This document shows positions 8,767-17,595 of a stretch of 64,000 bases of DNA, piece by piece. Every line of letters begins with the position of its first letter. Position 1 is the first letter of the stretch. The notes under the pieces are model-generated. The model made no database searches. It saw only the letters and a program-made list of their open reading frames with translations, and was not told where the DNA came from. Position numbers and translations under genes: made by a program. Origin of the DNA: Streptomyces angustmyceticus (GTDB lineage: Bacteria; Actinomycetota; Actinomycetes; Streptomycetales; Streptomycetaceae); contig NZ_CP082945.1 of the NCBI RefSeq assembly GCF_019933235.1, forward strand, positions 6,113,501-6,177,500, read 5' to 3'.

Positions 8767-8775
8767 TGTGGATAA
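8767..8775 (-). promoter_or_regulatory. Perfect DnaA box (TTATCCACA on the minus strand)
   Basis: TGTGGATAA on the plus strand is the complement of TTATCCACA. It is isolated, not part of a cluster, so it is not an origin. It lies about 100 bp upstream of the UvrD-like helicase start. Confidence 0.45.
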
Positions 8776-9100
8776 CTCCGGCGGGGGCGCAGAAGGGCCT
8801 GGTCAGGGCGGGGTGGCACGGCGTTGTCAGTGCCGTCTGCTTCCATCGATGACGATGCAGATGCCGAGGGCGAAGTCCATGGCGCAGACGCAGACGCCGC
8901 TGCTCACGCCGGTGGCGTCGGCGCGGCTGGGTGCCGGGCGGGGCGCGGCCGACAGGCGCCGGCTCGGGTCAGGCGCGCGTCCGGTGCTTCATGGCTCGGC
9001 GCAGGTGTACTGAGGGAGGTGGGAAGGCTGGGGAGGGACGCGGGAGGCGTGGCACGTACGCCCTAGACTCGCAGGTCGGGGCGGCGATGCAGTGGACGGT

Positions 9101-9307
9101 CGAGCAGCGAACGGCCACGCGGCGGACGTCGATGCCGCGGGCGCCCGAGCGGCGATGGCCTGCACGGCGGACGGCCGTGTCGTGCCCGGCCGAGTAGCGA
9201 ACGACCAGGCAATGAACGCCCACACAGTGCACAACCAGGCAACGGTGAGCAACCGAGCAACGGTGAACGCCCAAGCAGTAGTCAACGACCGAGCAGTGAG
9301 GAACGAC
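9101..9307 (+). repeat. Degenerate 15-nt then 18-nt in-frame tandem repeat
   Basis: Seven-plus 15-nt units (for example CGAGCAGCGAACGGC at 9101 and CGAGTAGCGAACGAC at 9191) are followed by four 18-nt units from 9236 to 9307 (for example CGAGCAACGGTGAACGCC). Each unit in the SNF2 frame encodes x-A-[AV]-x-x or x-A-x-V-x-N. The array ends exactly at the ATG of 9308. Confidence 0.75.
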
Positions 9308-12250
9308 ATGGCAAGGCGATGGGAGGCGAAGACGGCAGGGGAGACCCGCCCCGTGCCCGCGTCCCTCGCGTCCCGCGCCGGAGGCATGGAGGAGAGCGCT
9401 GACAGCGGCGCTGCGGCGGTGCGTTGCGCTGCAATCTTCCTGCCCGCCCAGCCCCCGCGCGCCGGGAAGATCGCCCTGTGGCGTCCCGATGGCGGCCCGC
9501 TCCCGGATGTCGGGCGCGGAGGGAGCGGCGAAGCGACGGCGGGCAGCGGTGGGGCCGTCGAGACGGGGGAGATCGTCGTTGCCCGGCGCCATGGGAACGG
9601 CGCTCGTGGCCGTACGGTCCCCGCCGTGCTGCTGCCGCTGGTCGAGGCCGTCCCGCTGCTGGTCCGTGCCCGGCACGACCCGGCCGCGCACCCGGCCAGC
9701 GCCTGCTGGGGCGCGGCCACCCTGCACGCGCTGCATCTCGCCGCCCGCGGCAGGCTGCTCCCCGGGCTGACCGCCGAGGACACCGACGCCTGGCGCGCCG
9801 GGCCGCTGGACCCCGAGGACATCGCGCACCTCCGTGCCGTCGCCGCCGCCATGCCCGCCGAGGCCCACGCCGTGCCGATCGCCGGCAGCCGCCCGCTCCA
9901 GGTGCACGATCCGGCGGTCCTGGTACGGCTCTACGTGGACGCGGTCGCCGACGCGCTGCCGCGTACGCCGGCCGCCGGACTGGTGGCCGGTGCCCCGTTC
10001 GCCGCGAGCGAGCCCCAGCACCTCCCCGGTGCACGGGAGTGGGCCGCCGAGGTCGCGGCCGGGGTCGACGCCGGGGTGCGGCTCTCGCTGCGCCTCGATC
10101 TCGCCCCGCACAAGGTCTTCGACCGGAGGGAGGACAGCGGGACGGGCGGCACCGAAGAGCGCAGTGCGGCCGCCGCCGTCCTCCAGGTGCACAGCCTCAC
10201 CGATCCCACCCTGGTCGCGGACGCCCGCGGCCTGTGGGAAGGCGAAGGGCCCGACCACTTCGGGCCGCGCTCCCGCGTCGACACCCTCCTCGCCCTGCGC
10301 CGCGCCGCCCGTATCTGGGCTCCGCTCACCCGCCTCCTGGAACAGCCCGTCCCGGACGTACTGCCGCTCGCCGAGGACGAGTTGTACGACCTGCTGGGCG
10401 AAGCCGCGCCGCGCCTGGGCGCCGCCGGAGTGGGCGTCCACTGGCCCAGGGAACTGGCCCGCGGCCTGACCGCGACGGCGGTGCTGCGATCGGCGCCGGG
10501 CTCGGCCACCGACGGCTTCGGCTTCTTCGACACCCGCGAACTGCTCCACTTCCGCTGGCAGGTGGCCATGGACGGGGTGCCGCTGAGCGAGGCGGAGATG
10601 GACGCCCTCGCCGAGGCGCACCGCCCCGTCGTCCGGCTGCGCGACCAGTGGGTCCTGGTCGATCCGGGGCTCGTCCGCAAGGCCCGGAAGCGCGAACTGG
10701 GCTACCTGGAGCCCGCGGACGCCCTCGCCGCGACGCTCCACGGCACCGCGGAGGTGGACGGGGAGGAGGTCGAGGTGGTGCCCCAGGGCGCCCTCGCCGC
10801 GCTGCGCGCTCGTCTCACCGCCGAAGCCCGGCCCCTGCCCCAGCCGCCGGGACTGCGGGCCACCCTGCGCGACTACCAACTACGGGGCATGGCCTGGCTC
10901 GACACCATGACCTCGCTCGGCCTCGGCGGCTGCCTCGCCGACGACATGGGCCTGGGCAAGACCATCACCGTCATCGCGCTCCACCTGCACCGCCGGCCCG
11001 CCGCACCCGTCCTCGTCGTCTGCCCGGCCTCCCTCCTCGGCAACTGGCAGCGCGAGATCGAACGCTTCGCCCCCGGCACCCCCGTACGCCGCTTCCACGG
11101 CGCGGGCCGCAGCCTCGACGGCCTGGACGGCGGCTTCGTCCTGACGACCTACGGGACCATGCGCAGCAGCGCCCCCGAACTGGCCGGACGCCCGTGGGCC
11201 TGGGTCGTCGCCGATGAGGCCCAGCACGTGAAGAATCCGCGCTCCTCGACGGCCAGGGCGCTGCGCGGCATCCCGGCCCCGGCCCGGATCGCCCTCAGCG
11301 GCACACCCGTCGAGAACAACCTCTCCGAGCTGTGGGCCCTGCTCGACTGGACGACACCCGGGCTGCTCGGGTCCCTCAAGACGTTCCGCGCGCTGCACGC
11401 CCGTGAGGTCGAGGGCGGTGAGGACCCGCGGGCGGCCGAGCGGCTGGCCCGGCTGGTGCGCCCGTTCGTCCTGCGCCGCAAGAAGTCCGATCCCGGTATC
11501 GCCCCCGAACTGCCGCCCAAGACCGAGACGGACCACCCGGTGGCGCTGGGCCGTGAACAGGCCGCGCTCTACCAGGCCGTCGTCCGCGAAACCCTCGCCC
11601 GGATCGAGACCGCCGAGGGCATCGCCCGCCGCGGCCTGGTCATGAAGCTGCTCACCGCCCTGAAGCAGATCTGCAACCACCCCGCGCAGTACCTCAAGGA
11701 GGCCGCGCCCGGCCTTGCCGCCCGTGCCGGGAAGCTCGAACTCCTCGACGAACTCCTGGACACCATCCTCGCCGAGGGCGGCGCGACCCTGGTCTTCACC
11801 CAGTACGTGGGCATGGCGCGGCTGCTCGAACGCCATCTGACGCACCGGGGCATCCCGGTGCAGCTGCTGCACGGCGGCACCCCGGTCGCCGAACGGGAGA
11901 AGATGGTCGACCGTTTCCAGTCGGGCCACGCCCCGGTCTTCCTGCTGTCCCTCAAGGCGGCGGGCACCGGCCTGAACCTGACGCGCGCCGGCCACGTGAT
12001 CCACTACGACCGCTGGTGGAATCCGGCGGTGGAGGAACAGGCCACCGACCGTGCCTACCGCATCGGGCAGACCCAGCCCGTCCAGGTGCACCGGCTGATC
12101 ACCGAGGGCACGGTCGAGGACAACATCGCACAGCTCCTCGGCGCCAAAAGGGCGCTCGCCGACGCGGTGCTCTCCGGGGGCGAGAGCGCGTTCACCGAAC
12201 TCTCCGATGCCGACCTCGCCGACCTCGTCTCCCTCAGGAGGCCCGGATGA
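9308..12250 (+). CDS. SNF2-family (DEAD/H box) ATP-dependent helicase
   Basis: 980 residues from ATG 9308, chosen because GAGGA precedes it by 6 nt and the conserved opening R-C-A-A-I-F-L-P-A-Q-P-P follows. ATG 9386 is another option, and the frame is open to 9092. The N-terminal half (to about residue 520) is the SNF2-associated bacterial region. The motor follows: D-D-M-G-L-G-K-T (Walker A, near 545), V-V-A-D-E-A-Q-H (near 635), L-S-G-T-P-V-E-N-N, V-L-R-R-K-K-S-D, then lobe 2 with V-F-T-Q-Y, L-L-H-G-G-T and D-R-A-Y-R-I-G-Q-T-Q-P-V. The stop overlaps the SWIM gene by ATGA, so the two are coupled. A dsDNA translocase or remodeller is expected; the target is unknown. Confidence 0.93.
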   Translation: MARRWEAKTAGETRPVPASLASRAGGMEESADSGAAAVRCAAIFLPAQPPRAGKIALWRPDGGPLPDVGRGGSGEATAGSGGAVETGEIVVARRHGNGARGRTVPAVLLPLVEAVPLLVRARHDPAAHPASACWGAATLHALHLAARGRLLPGLTAEDTDAWRAGPLDPEDIAHLRAVAAAMPAEAHAVPIAGSRPLQVHDPAVLVRLYVDAVADALPRTPAAGLVAGAPFAASEPQHLPGAREWAAEVAAGVDAGVRLSLRLDLAPHKVFDRREDSGTGGTEERSAAAAVLQVHSLTDPTLVADARGLWEGEGPDHFGPRSRVDTLLALRRAARIWAPLTRLLEQPVPDVLPLAEDELYDLLGEAAPRLGAAGVGVHWPRELARGLTATAVLRSAPGSATDGFGFFDTRELLHFRWQVAMDGVPLSEAEMDALAEAHRPVVRLRDQWVLVDPGLVRKARKRELGYLEPADALAATLHGTAEVDGEEVEVVPQGALAALRARLTAEARPLPQPPGLRATLRDYQLRGMAWLDTMTSLGLGGCLADDMGLGKTITVIALHLHRRPAAPVLVVCPASLLGNWQREIERFAPGTPVRRFHGAGRSLDGLDGGFVLTTYGTMRSSAPELAGRPWAWVVADEAQHVKNPRSSTARALRGIPAPARIALSGTPVENNLSELWALLDWTTPGLLGSLKTFRALHAREVEGGEDPRAAERLARLVRPFVLRRKKSDPGIAPELPPKTETDHPVALGREQAALYQAVVRETLARIETAEGIARRGLVMKLLTALKQICNHPAQYLKEAAPGLAARAGKLELLDELLDTILAEGGATLVFTQYVGMARLLERHLTHRGIPVQLLHGGTPVAEREKMVDRFQSGHAPVFLLSLKAAGTGLNLTRAGHVIHYDRWWNPAVEEQATDRAYRIGQTQPVQVHRLITEGTVEDNIAQLLGAKRALADAVLSGGESAFTELSDADLADLVSLRRPG

Positions 12251-13698
12251 CCGCCCGCCCCTCCTCCGGGCGCGCCGCCGCCGCGGACCGGCTGGCCCGC
12301 GCGGACCGCTCGCGCACCTTCCCGCCGCTGCCGGCCCGGACCGGCGCCCGCGGGCTGTTCGCCGAATCCTGGTGGGGCAGCGCCTGGCTGGACGCCCTGG
12401 AGACCACGGCCCTCGACAGCGCCCGGCTCGCCCGCGGCCGCACCTACGCCCGCGACGGCCACGTCGACACCATCAACGTCACGCCGGGCCGCATCGTCGC
12501 CACCGTACGCGGCAGCAGACCCCGCCCCTACAGCGCCGAGATCCGCCTCCGGACCCTCACCGACCAGGAGTGGGACGGCCTCCTGGACGCCATCGCCGCG
12601 GACCCGGGACAGCTCACGGCCCTGCTGTCCAAGAAGCTGCCCCGGAACCTGGCCGAGGGCGAGGCGCGCCTCCTCCCGGGGCCGGGCGACCTCGTGCCCC
12701 GATGCTCCTGCCCCGACCAGGGCAGGCCCTGCAAACACGCCGCCGCGCTCTGCTTCCAGACCGCCCGCCTGCTCGACGCGGACCCGTTCGTCCTGCTGCT
12801 GATGCGCGGCCGCGGCGAACGCGAACTCCTCGACGCGCTCTCCCGCCGCAACACCGCCCTCACCGCACACGAGGCCCGCGCCCACACGCCCGCCACGGCC
12901 CAGCCGTCCCCGCACCACCGCACCGCCGGTCCCGCCACGGCGCCGGCCGTCTCCGCATCTGGCGCCCCGGCAGCCCCGGACGCGACCCCCGGTGAGCCTG
13001 CGGGCAAGGCCGCACCACCCGCCCGCGGCGTCCTCGCCAGGGAGGCGCTCGCCGACCGCCCCCGCCCGCCGCTCCCCCCACCGTTGCCGGTCCCGCCCCG
13101 GCCCGGCCGGCCCCCTGTCCTGCCGGACGCCGACCACCTCCCCTTCGACCCCGAGACCCTCGCCCTCCTCGCCGCCGACGCCGCGGCCCGCGCGCACGCC
13201 TGCGTATCCGCCGCCGGCGCCCCGGTCCCCGGGGACGGCGGGCCGCCCGTCCCCGGCCCCTTCCCGGCGCTGCCCGTATGGGAGGACGCCATCCGGCTGG
13301 CGGCCACCGCCCACCCCACCGCCGGCCTCACCTCCGCCACCCGTGCCCTCTACCGCGACCTCGCCGCGGCGACCGGCCGTACGACCACGGACGTGGCCCG
13401 CTCGGTCGCCGCCTGGCGGCAGGGCGGCCCCGAAGGACTCTCCCTCCTCGAAGCCACCTGGAACCCCCCGGCCGGCGACTTCGACCGGGCCCGCAGCGCC
13501 CTCCTTGCCGCGGACCTCCCGGCCCTGCGCCCGCGCCACAACCACCTCACCGACCCCGACCGCGGCATTCAGCTCCGCTTCGGCCACGACCACCGCTGGT
13601 ATCCGTACGAATCCGAACCCGGCACCGACGACTGGTGGCCGACCGGACCCGCGGACCCCGACCCCGTGGGCGCCCTCACCGCCCTGCTCGCGCGATGA
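12247..13698 (+). CDS. SWIM zinc-finger family protein
   Basis: 483 residues. The SWIM motif C-S-C-P-D-Q-G-R-P-C-K-H (CxC-x6-CxH) sits near residues 153-164, after an N-terminal domain with W-W-G-x-A-W and R-G-R-T-Y-A-R. SWIM modules bind zinc and DNA or protein. The middle is a Pro/Ala-rich linker of about 150 residues, and the C-terminal third (from about residue 330) is a separate folded region ending in a Y-P-Y-E-S-E-P-G-T-D-D-W-W-P motif. The start overlaps the SNF2 stop (ATGA) and AGGAGG lies just upstream. The gene likely supplies a DNA-binding partner for the SNF2 motor; in Firmicutes the two domains are often fused in one chain. Confidence 0.88.
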   Translation: MTARPSSGRAAAADRLARADRSRTFPPLPARTGARGLFAESWWGSAWLDALETTALDSARLARGRTYARDGHVDTINVTPGRIVATVRGSRPRPYSAEIRLRTLTDQEWDGLLDAIAADPGQLTALLSKKLPRNLAEGEARLLPGPGDLVPRCSCPDQGRPCKHAAALCFQTARLLDADPFVLLLMRGRGERELLDALSRRNTALTAHEARAHTPATAQPSPHHRTAGPATAPAVSASGAPAAPDATPGEPAGKAAPPARGVLAREALADRPRPPLPPPLPVPPRPGRPPVLPDADHLPFDPETLALLAADAAARAHACVSAAGAPVPGDGGPPVPGPFPALPVWEDAIRLAATAHPTAGLTSATRALYRDLAAATGRTTTDVARSVAAWRQGGPEGLSLLEATWNPPAGDFDRARSALLAADLPALRPRHNHLTDPDRGIQLRFGHDHRWYPYESEPGTDDWWPTGPADPDPVGALTALLAR

Positions 13699-15632
13699 CT
13701 AACCTCGACGCCGTGGAAGGTCTCGACGCAGTCACCCGGTCCCTCGCCCGGCGCACCCCCGAGCAGCTCGCCGCGCTCCTCACCCGCCATGCCGAACCGC
13801 TCGCCCGCCGGCCCGCGCCCACCGAACTGCGCGGCCTGGCCCAGGCGTTGTGGTCCTACGAAACCCTCCACCACCTGGTGCTGCACCTCGACCACCCCCG
13901 GCTCCAGGTGCTCGCCACCACCGCCCGCATCAGCCAGGACCGCGCCGCGCAGGCCGCCCCCGGGCCCGCCGCCCCCGCACCGGGGGCCGACTACCAGTCC
14001 CTGATGGCCCACCGGCTGTCCTTCGCGCACCTGGCCACCGAACCCGTCCCGCCCGAGGACGTGTACGCCGCCCTCGGCGCGGCCTCGCCCGGCCCCCCGC
14101 GCGCCGCCGCCGAGACCGCGCTGCAGCGGCTCTACGACGACGGACTCGCCGCGCCGGCCGGTGACGGCGCGATCGTCGTGCCGCCGCGCGTCCCGCAACT
14201 CCTGGCCGCCCACGACCTCGGCCCGTTCCTCGCCGACGCCCCGCGGCCCGCCCCGGACGACACCGCCCCCACCGCGACCGTCGCCCCGACCTCGCCGCAC
14301 GACGAATCCCGGGCCGCCGCGGCGACCCTCGCCGCCACCGCCGACCGGCTGCTGGCCGCCCTGGCCACGCAGCCCGCCGCCCTGCGCAAGTCGGGCGGGC
14401 TGGCCGTCCGCGAGATCAAACGCCTCGCCAAGGCGGCCGGCGCCACCGCACCGCACACCCGCCTCCTCCTCGACCTCGCGCTCGCCGCCGACCTGATCGC
14501 GCTGACCCGGAGCCCGTCCGGTATCACCGCCCTGCCCACCGGCGCCTACGACGACTGGCTCGGCCGCCCGCCCGGAGCGCGCCTCGCGCCCCTCCTGGCC
14601 GCCTGGTCGGGACTGTGGGACATCCCCACCCACACCCCGTTCGGCGAGACCCCGACCGCGCTGGTCCGCGGCCACGACCGGCACGCCCCCGCCCTCCGGC
14701 ACGCACTCCTCGCCGCCCTGGCCACCGTCCCCCTCGGCGCGGAAACGCCCCTCCCGACGCTGCCACTCCCCGATGCCCCGGAGCAGGAGGCGGGCACCAG
14801 CACCCCCTGGGACGACCTCCTGCGCGCCGCGGACTGGCACCGCCCCCTCGCCCTCCGGCATCAGCCGATGGCGCACGACCGCGCCGCCCACATCCTCCAC
14901 GAGGCCGCCTTTCTGGGCCTGGTCGCCCATGGCACCCTCACCCCCCTCGGCCGGGTGCTCCTCGACGACCCGCGCTCCCTCGACGAGCCGCTCGCCGACC
15001 TGCTCCCGCCGCTCCTCGAAGAAGCCCATTTCCAGGCCGATCTGACCGCCGTCGTCCCCGGCCGCCCCGCCGCCGCGCTCGCCGGACTCCTCGCCGCCGC
15101 GGCCGACCGCGAATCCGAAGGCCACGCCGTGACCTGGCGCTTCACCCCGCAGTCCGTACGCCGCGCACTGGACGCCGGCCACCGGGCCGACACCCTCCTG
15201 GAAGACCTCACCCGCGCCTCGTCGACCGGCACCCTCCCGCAGCCGCTGTGCTACCTCGTCCAGGACGCCGCCCGCTCGCACGGCCGGATGCGGGTCCTGC
15301 CCGCCGCCTGCTGCATCCGCTCCGACGACGAATCCCTCGTCGAAGAGCTGGCCGCCCACCGCGCACTGCGCGACCTCCAACTGCGCGCCATCGCCCCGAC
15401 CGTCCTGGTCAGCAGCCGCCCGCCGGCCGCCACCCTGGACGCGCTGCGCGCCGCCGGCTACGCCCCGGCCCTGGAGTCCGACACCGGCACCACCACCGTC
15501 GAACGCCTCCCCGCGCACCGCACCAAGGCCCCCGCCCCGTCCCGCAATCCGCACGCGCCGCTCGCCCTCGCCCACCGCCTCCTGGGTCTCCCGGCGCAAC
15601 CCCAGGAGGCCGCAACGACCGGGGACGCCTGA
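13695..15632 (+). CDS. Helicase-associated (Helicase_C_3 / XPB-Ssl2 N-terminal-like) protein
   Basis: 645 residues from ATG 13695, which overlaps the SWIM stop as ATGA. The protein is all-alpha and Ala/Leu-rich in the first two thirds (winged-helix-like segments around L-R-K-S-G-G-L-A-V-R-E-I-K-R-L-A-K). It ends with the characteristic Helicase_C_3 region: L-P-Q-P-L-C-Y-L-V-Q-D-A-A-R-S-H-G-R, R-V-L-P-A-A-C-C-I-R-S-D-D and L-D-A-L-R-A-A-G-Y-A-P. This domain resembles the damage-recognition part of XPB. There is no ATPase motif of its own. Its coupling to SNF2 and SWIM genes suggests a three-component complex, which is inference. Confidence 0.85.
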   Translation: MTNLDAVEGLDAVTRSLARRTPEQLAALLTRHAEPLARRPAPTELRGLAQALWSYETLHHLVLHLDHPRLQVLATTARISQDRAAQAAPGPAAPAPGADYQSLMAHRLSFAHLATEPVPPEDVYAALGAASPGPPRAAAETALQRLYDDGLAAPAGDGAIVVPPRVPQLLAAHDLGPFLADAPRPAPDDTAPTATVAPTSPHDESRAAAATLAATADRLLAALATQPAALRKSGGLAVREIKRLAKAAGATAPHTRLLLDLALAADLIALTRSPSGITALPTGAYDDWLGRPPGARLAPLLAAWSGLWDIPTHTPFGETPTALVRGHDRHAPALRHALLAALATVPLGAETPLPTLPLPDAPEQEAGTSTPWDDLLRAADWHRPLALRHQPMAHDRAAHILHEAAFLGLVAHGTLTPLGRVLLDDPRSLDEPLADLLPPLLEEAHFQADLTAVVPGRPAAALAGLLAAAADRESEGHAVTWRFTPQSVRRALDAGHRADTLLEDLTRASSTGTLPQPLCYLVQDAARSHGRMRVLPAACCIRSDDESLVEELAAHRALRDLQLRAIAPTVLVSSRPPAATLDALRAAGYAPALESDTGTTTVERLPAHRTKAPAPSRNPHAPLALAHRLLGLPAQPQEAATTGDA

Positions 15633-15963
15633 TCTGTTGCCGCGCCGCACCGTCGGCCTGTGGGCGGCGGGGGTCGGCGGTGCGTACTCCGCGCCGACCC
15701 TGAGTGCCGGATACGCGTCGCCGATCACCTTCGCGATGGCCCGCCCAGTGCTGCTCTCAAAGCGGCCCCCGGAGCAGGACGCACGGCCACACCCTCCCGG
15801 ACGTCCACCACACGCCCCGACGGCGCCTAGGGAGCCTCGGCCGGCTCCCTCAACCACGGTGTGCCGTAAGGGCGGTGGATCTCCCTCGCGTCGCCCGGCT
15901 CCGGGTGGCATCAGGCGCCGTGCCGACGCCCCGGGCCGGGGGGCCGGTTCTGTCGGCGCCGCT
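15633..15963. other. Convergent spacer with hairpin
   Basis: 330 bp between the helicase-associated gene and the FAD oxidoreductase. A 9-bp inverted repeat (GGGTCGGCG at 15671-15679 with CGCCGACCC at 15692-15700) could terminate transcription from either side. Otherwise nothing recognisable. Confidence 0.5.
15671..15700. terminator. Possible bidirectional terminator
   Basis: 9-bp perfect GC stem with a 12-nt loop, about 40 nt after the stop of the helicase-associated gene; no T-run. Confidence 0.5.
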
Positions 15964-17595
15964 TCAGCCGTCGGCCGGTTTCCGTCGGCCTGCCCCGCCG
16001 ATACGGCGCAGTGCCGTCGGCCCGAAGCAGAGGCGGGGGAGGCGCTTGGAGGCGGAGTCGGAACCGGGGCGGCGGGACGGCGGGGCCGCGGGCGCTTCCG
16101 GCGCGGCGGAGAGCGTGGCGGCGGGCGTCGGCGAGAGGGCGGGGCCGGACGCGGGCGTCGCCGGGGGCCGTGGCGCGGAGGGCTGCGCCGGGCCCGCCGT
16201 CGCCGGCAGTGGGGCGGGGGCTGCCTTCGGCGCGGCCGGCCCGCCCGGGGTGCCGTCGGCCGCGGGACCGGTGCGTGCCGGACCCCGGAACAGGCCGAGA
16301 GCGGCGGAGAGGCGCAGCGCCGGGGGCGTCGGGGCGGTGGGCGCGACGACGTCCAGGTAGGCGCGGCCGACGGTGGGGCGGTCTGCGGCGGGGGAGGGGA
16401 GGCCCGTGCCGGTGGCCAGGGCCCACGGTGCCCGGACCAGGCGTCCGAGGGCCCGCTGCACCTTCCGGGACAGCGCCGGATCGTCCATGCCGTGCCGCCG
16501 TAGTGCCCCGCGCAGCGCGGCGGCGCCATGGGCGGCGAGGGACAGGCCCTGGCCGCAGTCGGGGGTGAGCGAGACCAGCGCGCCGCCGAGGACGACGAAC
16601 CCCGAGGGCCAGGACGGCAGTTGTTCGTAGCGTCGCCGCCGGCTGGTGGTGTCGCGGGACAGCCGCACCTCGCTCAGCGGTTCGGCGTCCGCGATGAGGT
16701 CGCCGATGACGGCGTTGCCCGTGCGGCGGGCGAACGGCACGAAACGGCCCGCGTGTTCGCTGGGCCGGTCGTCGCCGGTGCCGGTCAGGGTCACCAGCCA
16801 GCGCCCGCCCTCGATCGGGACCAGCGTCGCCGTCCTGGCCGGAACCGGGCGGCCTGGTGCCGCGGGGCCGGAGACCGGGTCGGGGAACGCCGAACGAGTG
16901 GTGAGCACCGGGCAGTTCTCCAGGCCGGCGGGTGCGCGGAAGATGCGGGTCGCCGAGACGGTGTTGCCGTCCACGACGTCCTCGCGGGCGGCGGGCAGGC
17001 CCAGCGCGGCCAGCCGGTCCTGGGTGGTGGAGTGCCGGCCGGTGGCGTCCACGACGAGGTCGGCGTCCAGACGGTACGTGGCGCCGGTCGTGGTGTCCCG
17101 GACGCGCACCCCGGTGACGTGTTCCGCGGTGCCGGTGAGCCCGGCGGCTTCGGTGCCGTCGAGCACCGTCACCCCGGGAAGGGCCGGTACCTGTTCCCGT
17201 ACGACCCGGTCGAGCAGGTCGCGGGAACAGGCGATCAGCTGCTGCGCGCGGGGCCGTCGGCGTAACCGGGCGGCAGGCTGCCGGCCCGCGAACTCCTCCG
17301 GTTCCGGCACCCTGCGGGCGCCCCCGGCCAGCCAGCGTTCGACGCTGCCGGGCAGCAGGGCGTCGACCAGCCGGGCGCCGTCCGCCGTCAGCAGATGGGC
17401 GTGCCGGGCCTGCGGAAGGTCCGTGGGGAGCGCGGGGGTGCGCGGCAGCCGCTCGCGCTCGACGACGACGACGTCGGCGTGCCGGGACAGCGCCGCGGCG
17501 GCGAGCATGCCGGTGAAGCCGCCGCCGAGCACCACGGCGAGGTGCGGATGGGTGAACTGGAGCCCGTTGCTGCTCGTCGTGCTCGACCCGTTCAT
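15964..17595 (-). CDS. FAD-dependent oxidoreductase (aromatic hydroxylase/epoxidase fold)
   Basis: 543 residues. The Rossmann FAD site is V-V-L-G-G-G-F-T-G-M-L-A-A near residues 20-32, ending in V-V-V-V-E-R-E. The group signature L-P-Q-A-R-H-A-H-L-L follows near residue 60, then V-V-D-A-T-G-R and the second FAD motif in G-G-A-L-V-S-L-T-P-D-C-G-Q-G-L-S-L-A-A near residue 380. The C-terminal 110 residues are Pro/Ala-rich and end in a basic tail. It is of the class that includes polyketide epoxidases and halogenase-like monooxygenases, but no biosynthetic genes are adjacent. ATG at 17595 overlaps the stop of the upstream 91-codon frame (ATGA), so translation may be coupled. Confidence 0.83.
   Translation of the reverse strand: MNGSSTTSSNGLQFTHPHLAVVLGGGFTGMLAAAALSRHADVVVVERERLPRTPALPTDLPQARHAHLLTADGARLVDALLPGSVERWLAGGARRVPEPEEFAGRQPAARLRRRPRAQQLIACSRDLLDRVVREQVPALPGVTVLDGTEAAGLTGTAEHVTGVRVRDTTTGATYRLDADLVVDATGRHSTTQDRLAALGLPAAREDVVDGNTVSATRIFRAPAGLENCPVLTTRSAFPDPVSGPAAPGRPVPARTATLVPIEGGRWLVTLTGTGDDRPSEHAGRFVPFARRTGNAVIGDLIADAEPLSEVRLSRDTTSRRRRYEQLPSWPSGFVVLGGALVSLTPDCGQGLSLAAHGAAALRGALRRHGMDDPALSRKVQRALGRLVRAPWALATGTGLPSPAADRPTVGRAYLDVVAPTAPTPPALRLSAALGLFRGPARTGPAADGTPGGPAAPKAAPAPLPATAGPAQPSAPRPPATPASGPALSPTPAATLSAAPEAPAAPPSRRPGSDSASKRLPRLCFGPTALRRIGGAGRRKPADG

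Larger units (their letters stand above)
8671..9307. other. Divergent region between the UvrD-like and SNF2 helicase genes
   Basis: About 640 bp. It contains a perfect DnaA box (8767-8775), a TTGTCAGTG box at 8823-8831 lacking a proper -10 at the right distance (TTCCAT), and from about 9101 a run of 15- then 18-nt tandem repeats leading up to the SNF2 start codon. The repeat stays open in the SNF2 frame, so translation could begin earlier than 9308. Confidence 0.55.

Noticed and set aside
8823..8845. Fifth damage-type promoter before the SNF2 gene
   Set aside because: TTGTCAGTG is perfect but the hexamer 8 bp downstream is TTCCAT, lacking the conserved A. No start codon is positioned for it.
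13569..16529. Minus-strand open frame of 986 codons antisense to the SWIM and helicase-associated genes
   Set aside because: Gly/Arg/Glu-rich shadow of the plus-strand genes, no recognisable motif, no ribosome-binding site.
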